Positions 1 through 5,668 of a DNA stretch of 31,974 nucleotides are shown in pieces (position 1 is the first letter of the stretch; every line of letters starts with the position of its first letter). The notes under the pieces were generated by a model. The model was not told the origin of the DNA. It was given only the letters and a program-made list of their open reading frames with translations, and ran no database searches. The position numbers were made by a program, and so were the translations under genes. Source of the stretch: a bacterium (GTDB lineage Bacteria > Patescibacteriota > Minisyncoccia > Minisyncoccales > JAGGSE01); assembly GCA_021159225.1 (NCBI GenBank), contig JAGGSE010000133.1, positions 1 to 31,974 of the forward strand, read 5' to 3'.

Positions 1-2
1 GC

Positions 3-125
3 TTTAGGTGTGTAAGGCGAGAGAAATGTGAAGAGGCAGAATTTGGAAAAGGAGTATTTTATTGGAAGGTTGTATCCTGCCCAGACTTCAAGGAGGACAA
101 GAATCTTGGGAGTCGAAAAATTTAA
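3..125 (+). CDS. Possible 3' end of a cysteine-containing ORF (partial)
   Basis: This frame is open from the left edge of the window to a TAA at 123-125 and encodes about 40 residues with cysteines at 3, 9 and 26, similar in style to the many cysteine-rich mini-proteins downstream. No start codon lies inside the window. If the genome is circular and joins the right edge, the frame reads back into an AT-rich promoter without a plausible start, so it may not be a gene. Its stop falls inside the TATA box of the next gene. Confidence 0.2.
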   Translation, partial: FRCVRREKCEEAEFGKGVFYWKVVSCPDFKEDKNLGSRKI

Positions 126-132
126 ATATAAC
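118..132 (+). promoter_or_regulatory. Archaeal TATA box for the rightward regulator gene
   Basis: An A-rich stretch followed by TTTAAATATA lies at 118-132, like an archaeal BRE plus TATA box. A transcript starting about 25 bases downstream would begin near 155, leaving a short leader with a GGAGGTG ribosome site at 169-175 ahead of the ATG at 185. This is the best promoter on the left side of the window. Confidence 0.6.
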
Positions 133-184
133 CTTTTTTCTCTTATATGTTGCATGAAATTGAAAAATGGAGGTGTTTGGAAAG

Positions 185-631
185 ATGAGCAAAAAGATTG
201 ATATGCTCGAGGAGCTGAGAAAAAGGCTAGAGAAGTTTGAAAGAGAAAGAAAAGAGATAGAGGAGTTCGCTGCAAAGGTCAGGGAGCAAATGGCTGAGGC
301 GATACCTCGCCTGCAAGCGGAGATAGCGGAAATTGATAAGAAAATTGCGGCTCTGCAGGAAGAGAAAAAGGCAAAACTTGAGCAATTAAGGCTACTTGGA
401 ATAAGAGTGGGGAGACCTGTTGCAGGTAGAAGAAGGGCAGGTGGATTAAGGGATATGCTGGCAGAATTGGTGAGAACAAGAGGAGTAGGTGCAGTTTTAA
501 CGAAGTCAGAGATTACAGAATATCTGGGAACAGCATCAGGCTATGTGGGGATGCTGATAAAGGAATATGAAGACAAGGGAATCCTTGAGAGAATAGCTCC
601 CGGGCAGTATAAGGTAATAGGTGTGCCTTAA
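185..631 (+). CDS. Coiled-coil plus winged-helix DNA-binding protein
   Basis: The protein is about 148 residues. The first 70 or so form a highly charged heptad-like coiled coil (Glu/Lys/Arg/Leu-rich), followed by a basic linker rich in Arg/Gly, then a C-terminal helix-turn-helix of winged-helix type that ends in the usual Gly-x-Tyr wing. The start is taken at ATG 185 because GGAGGTG (169-175) sits 9 bases before it; the ATG at 167 overlaps that ribosome site. It stands alone between its own TATA box and a T-rich stretch, so it is probably the first-expressed transcriptional regulator, acting as a dimer through the coiled coil (inference). Exact DNA target unknown. Confidence 0.75.
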   Translation: MSKKIDMLEELRKRLEKFERERKEIEEFAAKVREQMAEAIPRLQAEIAEIDKKIAALQEEKKAKLEQLRLLGIRVGRPVAGRRRAGGLRDMLAELVRTRGVGAVLTKSEITEYLGTASGYVGMLIKEYEDKGILERIAPGQYKVIGVP

Positions 632-654
632 GGTGGCTACCTATGAAAGGCTCT

Positions 655-677
655 AATCTCCCCATTTTTTCTTTTCT
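655..677 (+). terminator. T-rich terminator after the first gene
   Basis: A pyrimidine run with six and four consecutive T residues lies about 25 bases after the regulator stop. Archaeal termination typically needs only such a T-run, so this would separate the regulator from the long operon that starts at 783. Confidence 0.4.
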
Positions 678-705
678 TTGGGTAAAAGGGCACTACAGCA
701 AGACT

Positions 706-724
706 GTGATAAATGATATAAGTG
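706..724 (+). promoter_or_regulatory. Weak TATA-like element ahead of the long operon
   Basis: ATAAATGATATAAG at about 709-722 is the only TATA-like stretch between the T-run at 655-677 and the ATG at 783. A start site near 745-750 would fit. The match is weak and the call is mainly positional. Confidence 0.25.
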
Positions 725-782
725 AGAGAAGTTGCCGCGTGCCTCTACTTGCTGGAGTGTCCTGCCCAAAAGGTGATGTGAG

Positions 783-1016
783 ATGGAGTTGAAAGAAGCT
801 GTTGAGTTTATGGAAAACGCAGTTGCTGGTATTACAAAGGAAAATGGAGATGAGGTTTTTAACTCAAAGCTTTGGAAGGCTTGGAATGCTATAAAGAATG
901 CTTTGACTTTTGGTCTTTTTGAATGTGAAGAATGCGGCTATACTTGGACTGCTTCGCAGATTACGCCCTGTCCAAGATGTGGAAGTCGTCATACTTCAAG
1001 TGTGGAGGATGAGTGA
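783..1016 (+). CDS. Small zinc-ribbon protein
   Basis: 77 residues. The N-terminal 45 residues look helical; the C-terminal part is a rubredoxin-like zinc ribbon with CxxC pairs at C48/C51 and C63/C66 (the second is CPRC). AGGTGATG sits just before the ATG. It is the first gene of the long operon and its TGA overlaps the next start. Such ribbons commonly serve nucleic-acid or protein docking; the partner is not evident. Confidence 0.7.
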   Translation: MELKEAVEFMENAVAGITKENGDEVFNSKLWKAWNAIKNALTFGLFECEECGYTWTASQITPCPRCGSRHTSSVEDE

Positions 1017-1255
1017 TGAGAGGGATATGCAGGTTATGCGGAAGAAAGATAACAGTTGGTCGTTCTAGTCATCTTCGAATTAAGCATGGTATAGTTACAG
1101 GAAAAGGTGCTGTTAAGGATTACTTTCTTACTCCTGAAGAAGTTGGGATTTCAAGGAGTTTTTTTGAAGAAGCTCCTGAAGGTATGGTAGTTGTTACAAA
1201 GGATAAACTTCAGGGAATAAGACCTCTTGGATTTCTTGAAGAAAGAGGAAGGTGA
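1016..1255 (+). CDS. C2H2 zinc-finger protein, MucR/Ros-like
   Basis: About 79 residues. An N-terminal finger has the form CxxC-x10-H-x4-H with the segment HLRIKHG, followed by a short loop and a TPEE segment. This order recalls MucR/Ros single-finger regulators, where His-Leu-Arg-x-x-His-Gly is followed by a TPEEY helix. ATG 1016 is chosen over GTG 1013 because GGAGG at 1004-1008 is then 7 bases away. It overlaps the preceding stop by one base. Likely a DNA-binding regulator; family assignment is by motif only. Confidence 0.65.
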   Translation: MRGICRLCGRKITVGRSSHLRIKHGIVTGKGAVKDYFLTPEEVGISRSFFEEAPEGMVVVTKDKLQGIRPLGFLEERGR

Positions 1256-1566
1256 TGAGTGAGATGTGTCTGTCAGCTTATGACTTGATTTGCGATGAGT
1301 GTAGGGAGAAATGGGATATTCTTACAAAGGCTTTTGAGATGGGAATTATAGATATTGATGAGTTGAAGATGAAGCAGTTTGCTTGTGTCTGTAAAGACTG
1401 TAGGCGGGTGCTTATTGAGGAAGGGTTCTTTAATCCATGTAGTCTTTCAGTAGGTGAAGACTGCAGGAATGAGTCATGTCCTTTTTATGAAGGTGCTGCG
1501 GGATGCGGAGTTATTATTCATCTTGAAGAGTTGAAGGAGATGTGGAGGAAGAGAAATGAAGTGTAA
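1255..1566 (+). CDS. Cysteine-rich protein with two metal-binding clusters
   Basis: About 103 residues. One cluster has CxxC near residue 14 and C-x-C-x2-C near 45-50 (numbered from the upstream GTG). A second, near the C-terminus, has C-x7-C-x4-C-x8-C. The same spaced module occurs in the genes at 2405 and 4892, so this is a recurring family in the window. Four to nine cysteines in so short a protein suggest zinc or an iron-sulfur cluster. Starts in a TGATG overlap with the preceding gene. No function recognised. Confidence 0.65.
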   Translation: MSEMCLSAYDLICDECREKWDILTKAFEMGIIDIDELKMKQFACVCKDCRRVLIEEGFFNPCSLSVGEDCRNESCPFYEGAAGCGVIIHLEELKEMWRKRNEV

Positions 1567-1645
1567 GTATATTAATGCTTACTGCTGTATCTTTGGGTAT
1601 AAAAAGAAAGGTGAGTGTAAAGGGAGGTGTGAAAAAGATGAGTAA
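1556..1645 (+). CDS. 29-residue cysteine-rich mini-protein
   Basis: A short ORF begins at ATG 1556, 7 bases after a GGAGG inside the end of the previous gene, and stops at TAA 1643-1645, overlapping the next ATG (1638). The product is 29 residues, very basic, with cysteines at 3, 10, 11, 21 and 25. Its placement with overlaps at both ends and a proper ribosome site argues that it is translated; its small size makes this uncertain. Confidence 0.45.
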   Translation: MKCKYINAYCCIFGYKKKGECKGRCEKDE

Positions 1646-1961
1646 TCAAGTATTTGAGTTTATAAAAAAGCATGGGTTTGTTGAGGCTAAGCAGTTGATG
1701 GAGAATCCTGTAGTGCCGGGTGCTGACGGCTTTGACAGCTTCTGGTGGAGGGAGAAGGACAAGGCTCTGCTTCAGGTGAGCTTTTGCACTGGAGAAGCTG
1801 GGAATGGAGGAGGATGGACTATAAGATTTAAGAAAGGGTATAAAAAGGGAGATAAGCCTGACTTTGAAAATGAAGCAAAGTTTGAAAAGGCGAATAGGCG
1901 TTTTATAGAGGATGCTGTGATAAGGGTGCTGAAGGCACTGTTTTACTTCTATGAGGTGTAA
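1638..1961 (+). CDS. Hypothetical protein, about 107 aa
   Basis: The start is placed at ATG 1638, preceded by GGGAGGTG at 1622-1629; a longer frame from 1575 lacks a ribosome site. The product has an alternating charged/aromatic character: an N-terminal helix with a Lys-His-Gly turn, a central beta-rich part with a Trp-Trp pair, and a basic helix at the end. No family recognised. It belongs to the tightly packed operon, and its C-terminal codons carry the GAGGTG ribosome site of the next small gene. Confidence 0.6.
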   Translation: MSNQVFEFIKKHGFVEAKQLMENPVVPGADGFDSFWWREKDKALLQVSFCTGEAGNGGGWTIRFKKGYKKGDKPDFENEAKFEKANRRFIEDAVIRVLKALFYFYEV

Positions 1962-1964
1962 AGG

Positions 1965-2129
1965 ATGGAAGAGGTTGTCTGTGTGTTTAGGGATGTTCAG
2001 AAGGTTCTTGCGGAAGGTCTTATAGTGAATGTTGAGCTTGAGAAAGATGGGACTGTTGTGGTGAAGGTGCCGTTTACTCGTGACTGTGGAAAGGCTGTGT
2101 TTGAAAGAATAAAGAACAGGTGGAAATGA
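1965..2129 (+). CDS. 54-residue hypothetical protein
   Basis: ATG 1965 follows GAGGTG by 7 bases and the frame runs to TGA 2127-2129, directly abutting the next ATG at 2130. The small protein looks alpha/beta: a helix with Val/Phe/Leu, two beta strands rich in Val, and a basic C-terminal helix ending Arg-Trp-Lys. It fills what would otherwise be a 168-base gap in a gene-tight operon. No function recognised. Confidence 0.55.
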   Translation: MEEVVCVFRDVQKVLAEGLIVNVELEKDGTVVVKVPFTRDCGKAVFERIKNRWK

Positions 2130-2405
2130 ATGGAAATCTGGATAGAAATGAGTATGCGTATGGAAGATGCCTTTGGCTATGACATGGAAGTAGTTGATGT
2201 GGAGCTTTGCGTGAAAAGGGAAGATACTAATGCGGTTTCGAGGTTTCGCCTGCAGAGATATGCGGCTATGCTTTTTGATGAGTATGAAGATTTTAAGGAA
2301 TGGGTTGACTTCTGGAAGGCTGTAGCTGATAGGATTAATGCTCAGATTTACGTTGATGACGGAGTTAAAGAGATGTTGAAAAAGTTGAGGGAGTTAGATG
2401 AGTGA
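2130..2405 (+). CDS. Hypothetical acidic protein, 91 aa
   Basis: Starts immediately after the preceding stop and ends in a TGATG overlap with the following gene. The sequence is acidic, with a beta-hairpin-like N-terminus and two amphipathic helices. No motif or family recognised. Confidence 0.6.
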   Translation: MEIWIEMSMRMEDAFGYDMEVVDVELCVKREDTNAVSRFRLQRYAAMLFDEYEDFKEWVDFWKAVADRINAQIYVDDGVKEMLKKLRELDE

Positions 2406-2770
2406 TGAAAGCAGAAGGTGTTGTGGTTAGGGAGTTACTTAGGAATCTTAGAAAGTGGAGAGATGAATTCTTTGAAAGAATTGATGGAGTTATTGATAAG
2501 ATTGCTTGTGCTGAGACAGTTGAGGATGTTATGCGGTATAAGAAATCTTTACTCCTTGTAATTTTGGACTATATGCCTCTTGACGCTAAATACTGTTACT
2601 TCTGTATAGTATCAAGTCCTAGCTGTGGGTTCTATAACTGTCCTTATGCAAAGTTTCATGGAGTGTGCTCTATGGAAGATTCAGATTACTGGGAAATTAG
2701 GCGTAATTTATTCATACTTAGGGAACTTGTAAATAGTAAATACTATAGTGGTGAAAAGTATGAATCCTGA
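2405..2770 (+). CDS. Helical protein with C-x6-C-x4-C-x8-C cluster
   Basis: About 121 residues. The first 60 are helical and basic. A cysteine cluster follows with CxxC (C65/C68 counted from GTG 2402) leading into C68-x6-C75-x4-C80-x8-C89, the module shared with the genes at 1255 and 4892. A helical tail closes the protein. ATG 2405 overlaps the previous TGA. Metal binding is likely; role unknown. The final codons overlap the next mini-gene. Confidence 0.6.
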   Translation: MKAEGVVVRELLRNLRKWRDEFFERIDGVIDKIACAETVEDVMRYKKSLLLVILDYMPLDAKYCYFCIVSSPSCGFYNCPYAKFHGVCSMEDSDYWEIRRNLFILRELVNSKYYSGEKYES

Positions 2771-2894
2771 AGACCAAGAAAAGTATAGGTGTAAAAGACC
2801 TGAGCATCCTACTTGGTTTGTCAATAAAAACTTTAAGTGTAAGAGGAAGTGGAAGTGTAAAGAATACGGGATGGAAGGGTGCGTTGCGAAATGA
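2760..2894 (+). CDS. 44-residue basic cysteine-containing protein
   Basis: ATG 2760 lies within the end of the previous gene and the frame stops at TGA 2892-2894, overlapping the next ATG (2891). The product is strongly basic with cysteines at 11, 27, 33 and 41, enough for one zinc site. No strong ribosome site is visible beyond GGTG at 2750-2753; translational coupling is likely. Confidence 0.45.
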   Translation: MNPEDQEKYRCKRPEHPTWFVNKNFKCKRKWKCKEYGMEGCVAK

Positions 2895-3001
2895 GTGAAT
2901 GGCAGGTAATTGCGGTTGCTTATTTCATAGCAGGAGGGTTTGCTGGTTCAGTTATTACTTGGATAGTTATGGATGCTTTATATAGGAGGAAAAGAAAGTG
3001 A
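2891..3001 (+). CDS. 36-residue single-pass membrane protein
   Basis: ATG 2891 overlaps the previous TGA; stop TGA at 2999-3001 overlaps the next GTG. About 21 uncharged residues rich in Val, Ile, Ala, Gly and aromatics (residues 6-27) form one membrane helix, followed by a very basic C-terminal tail, so an inside-C-terminus topology is expected. It is the only obvious membrane protein in the first 9 kb of the operon. Confidence 0.5.
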   Translation: MSEWQVIAVAYFIAGGFAGSVITWIVMDALYRRKRK

Positions 3002-3414
3002 GTGAATGGAGCTTTAAGGTGATTAAAAGGAAGAAAGGAGTGAGGGCTAGTCTGCTTATACAACAGATAGGTTCGCCTCCTTTAGTGCTTTCAGAAAAGG
3101 AACTTGAGGATTTGTATTATGCTAGGACTGACTTTGCGAGGTATCCTAGGATTCCTAGAAGGCTGTATAAGAAGGTTTACCTGCTTGTGTGTGAGGCGTT
3201 AGGATATCCTTTTAATCCCTCGCTGTATCTGAAGACTGTGCCTGAGAAATGGGAGCGTGTAAGGATTAAGATTCCACCTAAGCCTTTATGGGAAAAAGCT
3301 GAAAGTTTTATTAAGTATCAAAAAGAAAGAGTTGATAGAATCTGGAAGTTACTTGAGGATTTGGAATACTTTAGGGAGGTGGCTAAGAAATGGGAGAAGA
3401 AAAAGAAAAAGTAG
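2998..3414 (+). CDS. Hypothetical basic protein, 138 aa
   Basis: Starts with GTG 2998 (GGAGG at 2985-2989, 8-base spacing). The middle is rich in Tyr/Arg/Pro, and the C-terminal 45 residues form a charged helix ending in a run of lysines. Basic overall, so nucleic-acid contact is plausible, but no family is recognised. Overlaps the next gene by 25 bases. Confidence 0.6.
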   Translation: MSEWSFKVIKRKKGVRASLLIQQIGSPPLVLSEKELEDLYYARTDFARYPRIPRRLYKKVYLLVCEALGYPFNPSLYLKTVPEKWERVRIKIPPKPLWEKAESFIKYQKERVDRIWKLLEDLEYFREVAKKWEKKKKK

Positions 3415-3629
3415 CTTTGCCTACTTTGAGAGTAGAGCCTGAGATAGCCCAGCTTGTTACGGAGCTTTGCTTTGATACTGTGGAAGGCGTGAGGGTGAAG
3501 GTTTGTCAGCCTACGGATGTGATGCGTGAGGCTCTGATTAGAGGGTTGAAAGTGATGCTTGAGATTAGAAGAGAAAAAGAGAGATTAGCAAAGAAGGAGG
3601 TTAAGGAGTATGTCAAAAAGAGTAGTTAA
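3390..3629 (+). CDS. Possible ribbon-helix-helix regulator
   Basis: 79 residues. A short beta-strand segment (Leu-Pro-Thr-Leu-Arg-Val) is followed by a helix, a loop containing two cysteines, and a second helix with the Thr-Asp-x-x-Arg-Glu-Ala pattern seen in Arc/MetJ-type proteins. A long basic/acidic helix ends the protein. GGAGGTGG before ATG 3390 supports the start. The insertion between the two helices is longer than usual for the fold, so the call is tentative. Confidence 0.5.
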   Translation: MGEEKEKVALPTLRVEPEIAQLVTELCFDTVEGVRVKVCQPTDVMREALIRGLKVMLEIRREKERLAKKEVKEYVKKSS

Positions 3630-3888
3630 GAAGTTGCCTGATAGGCTTAAGCTTGGGAAGGTTGAAGAGCCTGCTGACTTGAAGCATATAAATAAGAGTT
3701 TGAAGAAAGCTAAGGCTATAGTTGTCTTTACGTTTGAGGATGATGCTTGTCATTCTACGGTGCACGGGTATCTTAATGCCTCAGAGATGGTGAATGCGTT
3801 TTGCTACTTCATGGAGGATGTCTTTAAAGTGAAGGTGAGGGCTATAATGTTTGAACCTGTTCTGAGTGGTGGAAGCTATGTTGCTTGA
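3610..3888 (+). CDS. Hypothetical protein, 92 aa
   Basis: Starts at ATG 3610 after AAGGAGG. Basic N-terminal segment, then an alternating beta/alpha/beta core (a Val-Val-Phe-Thr-Phe strand, a Cys-His turn, a Phe/Met-rich helix, another strand). No family recognised. It lies directly upstream of the palindromic element at 3897, so its 3' end may have been altered by that element's arrival. Confidence 0.55.
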   Translation: MSKRVVKKLPDRLKLGKVEEPADLKHINKSLKKAKAIVVFTFEDDACHSTVHGYLNASEMVNAFCYFMEDVFKVKVRAIMFEPVLSGGSYVA

Positions 3889-3896
3889 GGCGGGAA

Positions 3897-4089
3897 TGGA
3901 CGGAGCCGGGAAAGTATGGAGTTCAAGCAAGCCCTGTCGGCAAGCCGATAGGCAGGAGTTCGTTGGGTGTTTGGATACTATAGTAAGTTTCGGTGAAACC
4001 CTCCAAGTGAACTTGCAATTCAGCCCTTTGACTCCTGTCTGGCGAGGCGGCAGGCAGGGCATGAACTCCTATCCTAGAGGCTCCGTCCA
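3897..4089 (+). ncRNA. Palindromic, RNA-like structured element
   Basis: The element is closed by an 11-base perfect inverted repeat, 3897-3907 with 4079-4089. Inside are a second closing pair (GGAGTTC 3918-3924 with GAACTCC 4063-4069; a second GGAGTTC copy at 3955-3961 can compete), a 9-pair hairpin with one G-U (3933-3952), GTTTC/GAAAC and CAAG/CTTG mini-hairpins near 3988-4015, and a CCTGTCTG/CAGGCAGG hairpin at about 4034-4056. An ORF of 110 codons can be read through it but has no ribosome site and an unnatural composition. A structured RNA, a MITE-like insertion or a regulatory leader are all possible; no known RNA class is recognised and no target duplication flanks it. Confidence 0.4.
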
Positions 4090-4090
4090 C

Positions 4091-4130
4091 CGACCAAAAA
4101 GGCTTAACGGAGGTGAAAAAGGCTTGGTCG
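4091..4130 (+). promoter_or_regulatory. Hairpin presenting a ribosome site in its loop
   Basis: CGACCAA (4091-4097) can pair with TTGGTCG (4124-4130). The loop holds GGAGGTG (4109-4115), and the 3' arm holds the possible TTG start at 4124. A ten-base direct repeat, AAAAAGGCTT, flanks the ribosome site (4096-4105 and 4116-4125). This could gate translation of the acidic mini-ORF that follows. Confidence 0.3.
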
Positions 4131-4198
4131 AGGAAGAGCTTGAAGAAGAAGAGGAATTAGAAGAAGAGGAATTTGAGGAAGAGGAGGAAGAAGAATGA
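4124..4198 (+). CDS. Possible 24-residue poly-glutamate mini-protein
   Basis: TTG 4124 lies 8 bases after GGAGGTG. The frame encodes almost only glutamate with a few Leu/Phe and stops at 4196-4198, overlapping the next ATG. The last codons are also the ribosome site of the next gene. Acidic tails of this type occur at the C-termini of ssDNA-binding proteins, so this may instead be a tail stranded when the element at 3897-4089 arrived. Weak call. Confidence 0.25.
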   Translation: MVEEELEEEEELEEEEFEEEEEEE

Positions 4199-4422
4199 GA
4201 TGGGAGCCTCAGAGCTTTGCAGTGCAGATAGTGAGAAAAGATGGGCTTGTAGTTGCCAGCCTTTCGGAAGTGAAACCTGATAAGTACGGCGACTTGCCTT
4301 GGGAAATTAAAAGGCTGGCTCAGATATTTGCGGATACGTTTAAAGAAGAAGTGAAAGTGAGTGTTCAAGCTATAGGAGAGTTCATGGTAAAACCTGAGGA
4401 GGTGGAAGAGAAAAATGAGTAG
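4195..4422 (+). CDS. Hypothetical protein, 75 aa
   Basis: ATG 4195 follows GGAGG inside the glutamate-rich stretch. The protein appears alpha/beta with an acidic C-terminus (PEEVEE). It directly precedes, and overlaps by 8 bases, the probable ssDNA-binding protein gene, so a role in DNA metabolism is plausible by context only. Confidence 0.55.
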   Translation: MRWEPQSFAVQIVRKDGLVVASLSEVKPDKYGDLPWEIKRLAQIFADTFKEEVKVSVQAIGEFMVKPEEVEEKNE

Positions 4423-4888
4423 TATAGCCTTTAAGCCTGAGGAGTTGAAAGAGGCAAAGAAGGACTTTGTCGGACAGATAGTGGCTGCGGAGTATGGCGA
4501 AGCTCCATTAGGAATGGAAGGGAGACCGGATATTCCGAGAAGGAAGCAATTAGCTATACAGATAAGGACTGACGAATACGAAAAAGACCAGTTCGAGTGG
4601 TATCCGCCGTCAGATAAGAAATTGACGAAGTGGGCGTACTTCATAGAAGCGTTGGCTAAGACCGGTGCCTTGAAGGATATAAGAATAGAGGGCTCTACCG
4701 ACGATGAGAGAATGCAGAGCTTTGCTAAGTCACTTGTCGGAATGAAGTTCAGGTTTGTGGAATACACAGATTTGCCGGTGATAGTTAAAGGGAAGACTAT
4801 TGAGTGCATTCTGCCTGAAGAGTACTATGGAAAGTCGGAAGTGCCGAAAGAGACTGAGGTAAAGACGGAGAAGGTGGAGCTGGGATAG
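4415..4888 (+). CDS. Probable ssDNA-binding/OB-fold protein
   Basis: 157 residues. Alternating beta strands around residues 18-55 (a Gly-Gln-Ile-Val strand, then an Ala-Ile-Gln-Ile strand followed by an aromatic Phe-Glu-Trp-Tyr segment), a helix at 70-85, a Gly-Met-Lys-Phe-Arg-Phe strand near 112, and a charged, Glu/Lys-rich C-terminal tail. This order resembles phage and archaeal ssDNA-binding proteins placed next to Sak4-like recombinases. It lies three genes upstream of the RecA-like ATPase, which fits. Inference from composition and context; no signature motif is decisive. Confidence 0.45.
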   Translation: MSSIAFKPEELKEAKKDFVGQIVAAEYGEAPLGMEGRPDIPRRKQLAIQIRTDEYEKDQFEWYPPSDKKLTKWAYFIEALAKTGALKDIRIEGSTDDERMQSFAKSLVGMKFRFVEYTDLPVIVKGKTIECILPEEYYGKSEVPKETEVKTEKVELG

Positions 4889-4891
4889 ACT

Positions 4892-5134
4892 ATGGTGCTC
4901 AGTCTTGAAAAACCCAAAAAGGAGGTTGTGCAGGTTGACTTGGAAGGAAAGCCTGCACAGCCTCCTACTTTTTGTCCCTTCACAAAAGAGAAGTGCTTGA
5001 AGGAAGAGTGTGAGCTATACGTGAAGTTTAAACATAGGATTACAGGTGAAGTAGTCGGTGGCTGTGCTTTGCGTGGACTGGCATATCTGTTCAATATAAA
5101 GCATTTGCTTGATGTTCTGGTGAGTAAGGAATGA
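4892..5134 (+). CDS. Cysteine-cluster protein (C-x6-C-x4-C-x17-C)
   Basis: 80 residues with a basic N-terminus, then CPF...KC...EC and a distal GGC (C28, C35, C40, C58), and a hydrophobic helix near the end. The spacing matches the clusters in the genes at 1255 and 2405 apart from the last gap. The Cys-Pro-Phe and Cys-Glu-Leu-Tyr signatures suggest a zinc or Fe-S site. Overlaps the next ATG by 4 bases. Role unknown. Confidence 0.6.
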   Translation: MVLSLEKPKKEVVQVDLEGKPAQPPTFCPFTKEKCLKEECELYVKFKHRITGEVVGGCALRGLAYLFNIKHLLDVLVSKE

Positions 5135-5436
5135 TAGAGGAGTTTCTTAAGAGGGAAGGTGCTGTTACGGTGGCTAATAGTGTTAGTGCTCTTTATGCTA
5201 TTGAAGGCGAAAAAGTGGCGTTTGTTCTTTGCGGGCTGAGGGAAAGGGATACTACTTATAATCTGGTGATATTTGAAAGCGGGTGCAGCTTTGCTCTGGC
5301 GTGTAATGGAAGCTTCTGGATTAATAACAAGAATGAGACGAAAAGAATCTTAGAAAGAAGAGAATCTATACTTAAGATGTACGCAGATGATTACTATAAA
5401 GTAAGGGCTGTGCTTAGGAATCTTTATGGTGAGTAA
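5131..5436 (+). CDS. Hypothetical protein, 101 aa
   Basis: Starts in an ATGA overlap. The first 70 residues alternate beta strands with Gly turns and three cysteines; the last 30 form a basic helix. No family recognised. Confidence 0.55.
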   Translation: MIEEFLKREGAVTVANSVSALYAIEGEKVAFVLCGLRERDTTYNLVIFESGCSFALACNGSFWINNKNETKRILERRESILKMYADDYYKVRAVLRNLYGE

Positions 5437-5437
5437 A

Positions 5438-5668
5438 ATGAAGTGTCCAAGTTGCGGGCTTGAGCTTGACGAAGTTGACGTTGAAGAGTCGGCTGTCGTG
5501 AGTATTAGAATAGTCTATAAAAGAGATGAAGAAGGTTGCTATAAATACTATGAGGAAGTTGATAGGGATACTATGGAGAGTCAAATAGAAGCTGTGAGAT
5601 GTCCGGAATGCGGTGCTCATCTTAAGTGGAGATATAAAAACGGAAAGATAATTCTGGAGGAAGAGTAA
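5438..5668 (+). CDS. Zinc-ribbon protein with split CxxC pairs
   Basis: About 76 residues from ATG 5438, with GGTGA a few bases upstream; ATG 5426 in the same frame is an alternative start. An N-terminal CPSCG and a C-terminal CPECG flank a beta-rich, acidic core of about 45 residues, as in archaeal zinc-ribbon domains where the two knuckles join one site. Its stop overlaps the ATG of the ATPase gene (5668), suggesting coupled translation. Confidence 0.65.
   Translation: MKCPSCGLELDEVDVEESAVVSIRIVYKRDEEGCYKYYEEVDRDTMESQIEAVRCPECGAHLKWRYKNGKIILEEE

Noticed and set aside
643..792. A 49-residue frame between the first regulator and the long operon.
   Set aside because: It has only a weak GGTGG site, runs through the T-rich terminator and overlaps the start of the well-supported zinc-ribbon gene; composition unlike neighbours.
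3897..4089. Group I intron, because of a GATACTATAGTAAG segment and paired ends.
   Set aside because: The conserved P, Q, R and S core segments could not be placed in order, and the element does not interrupt a recognisable gene.
3866..4198. An open frame of 110 codons through the palindromic element.
   Set aside because: It starts with GTG inside the previous gene without a ribosome site, and its middle is a translation of inverted repeats; only the acidic end has a credible start of its own.
4069..4809. A 246-codon minus-strand frame.
   Set aside because: It is antisense to three well-supported genes with ribosome sites and consists largely of serine from the complement of glutamate codons.
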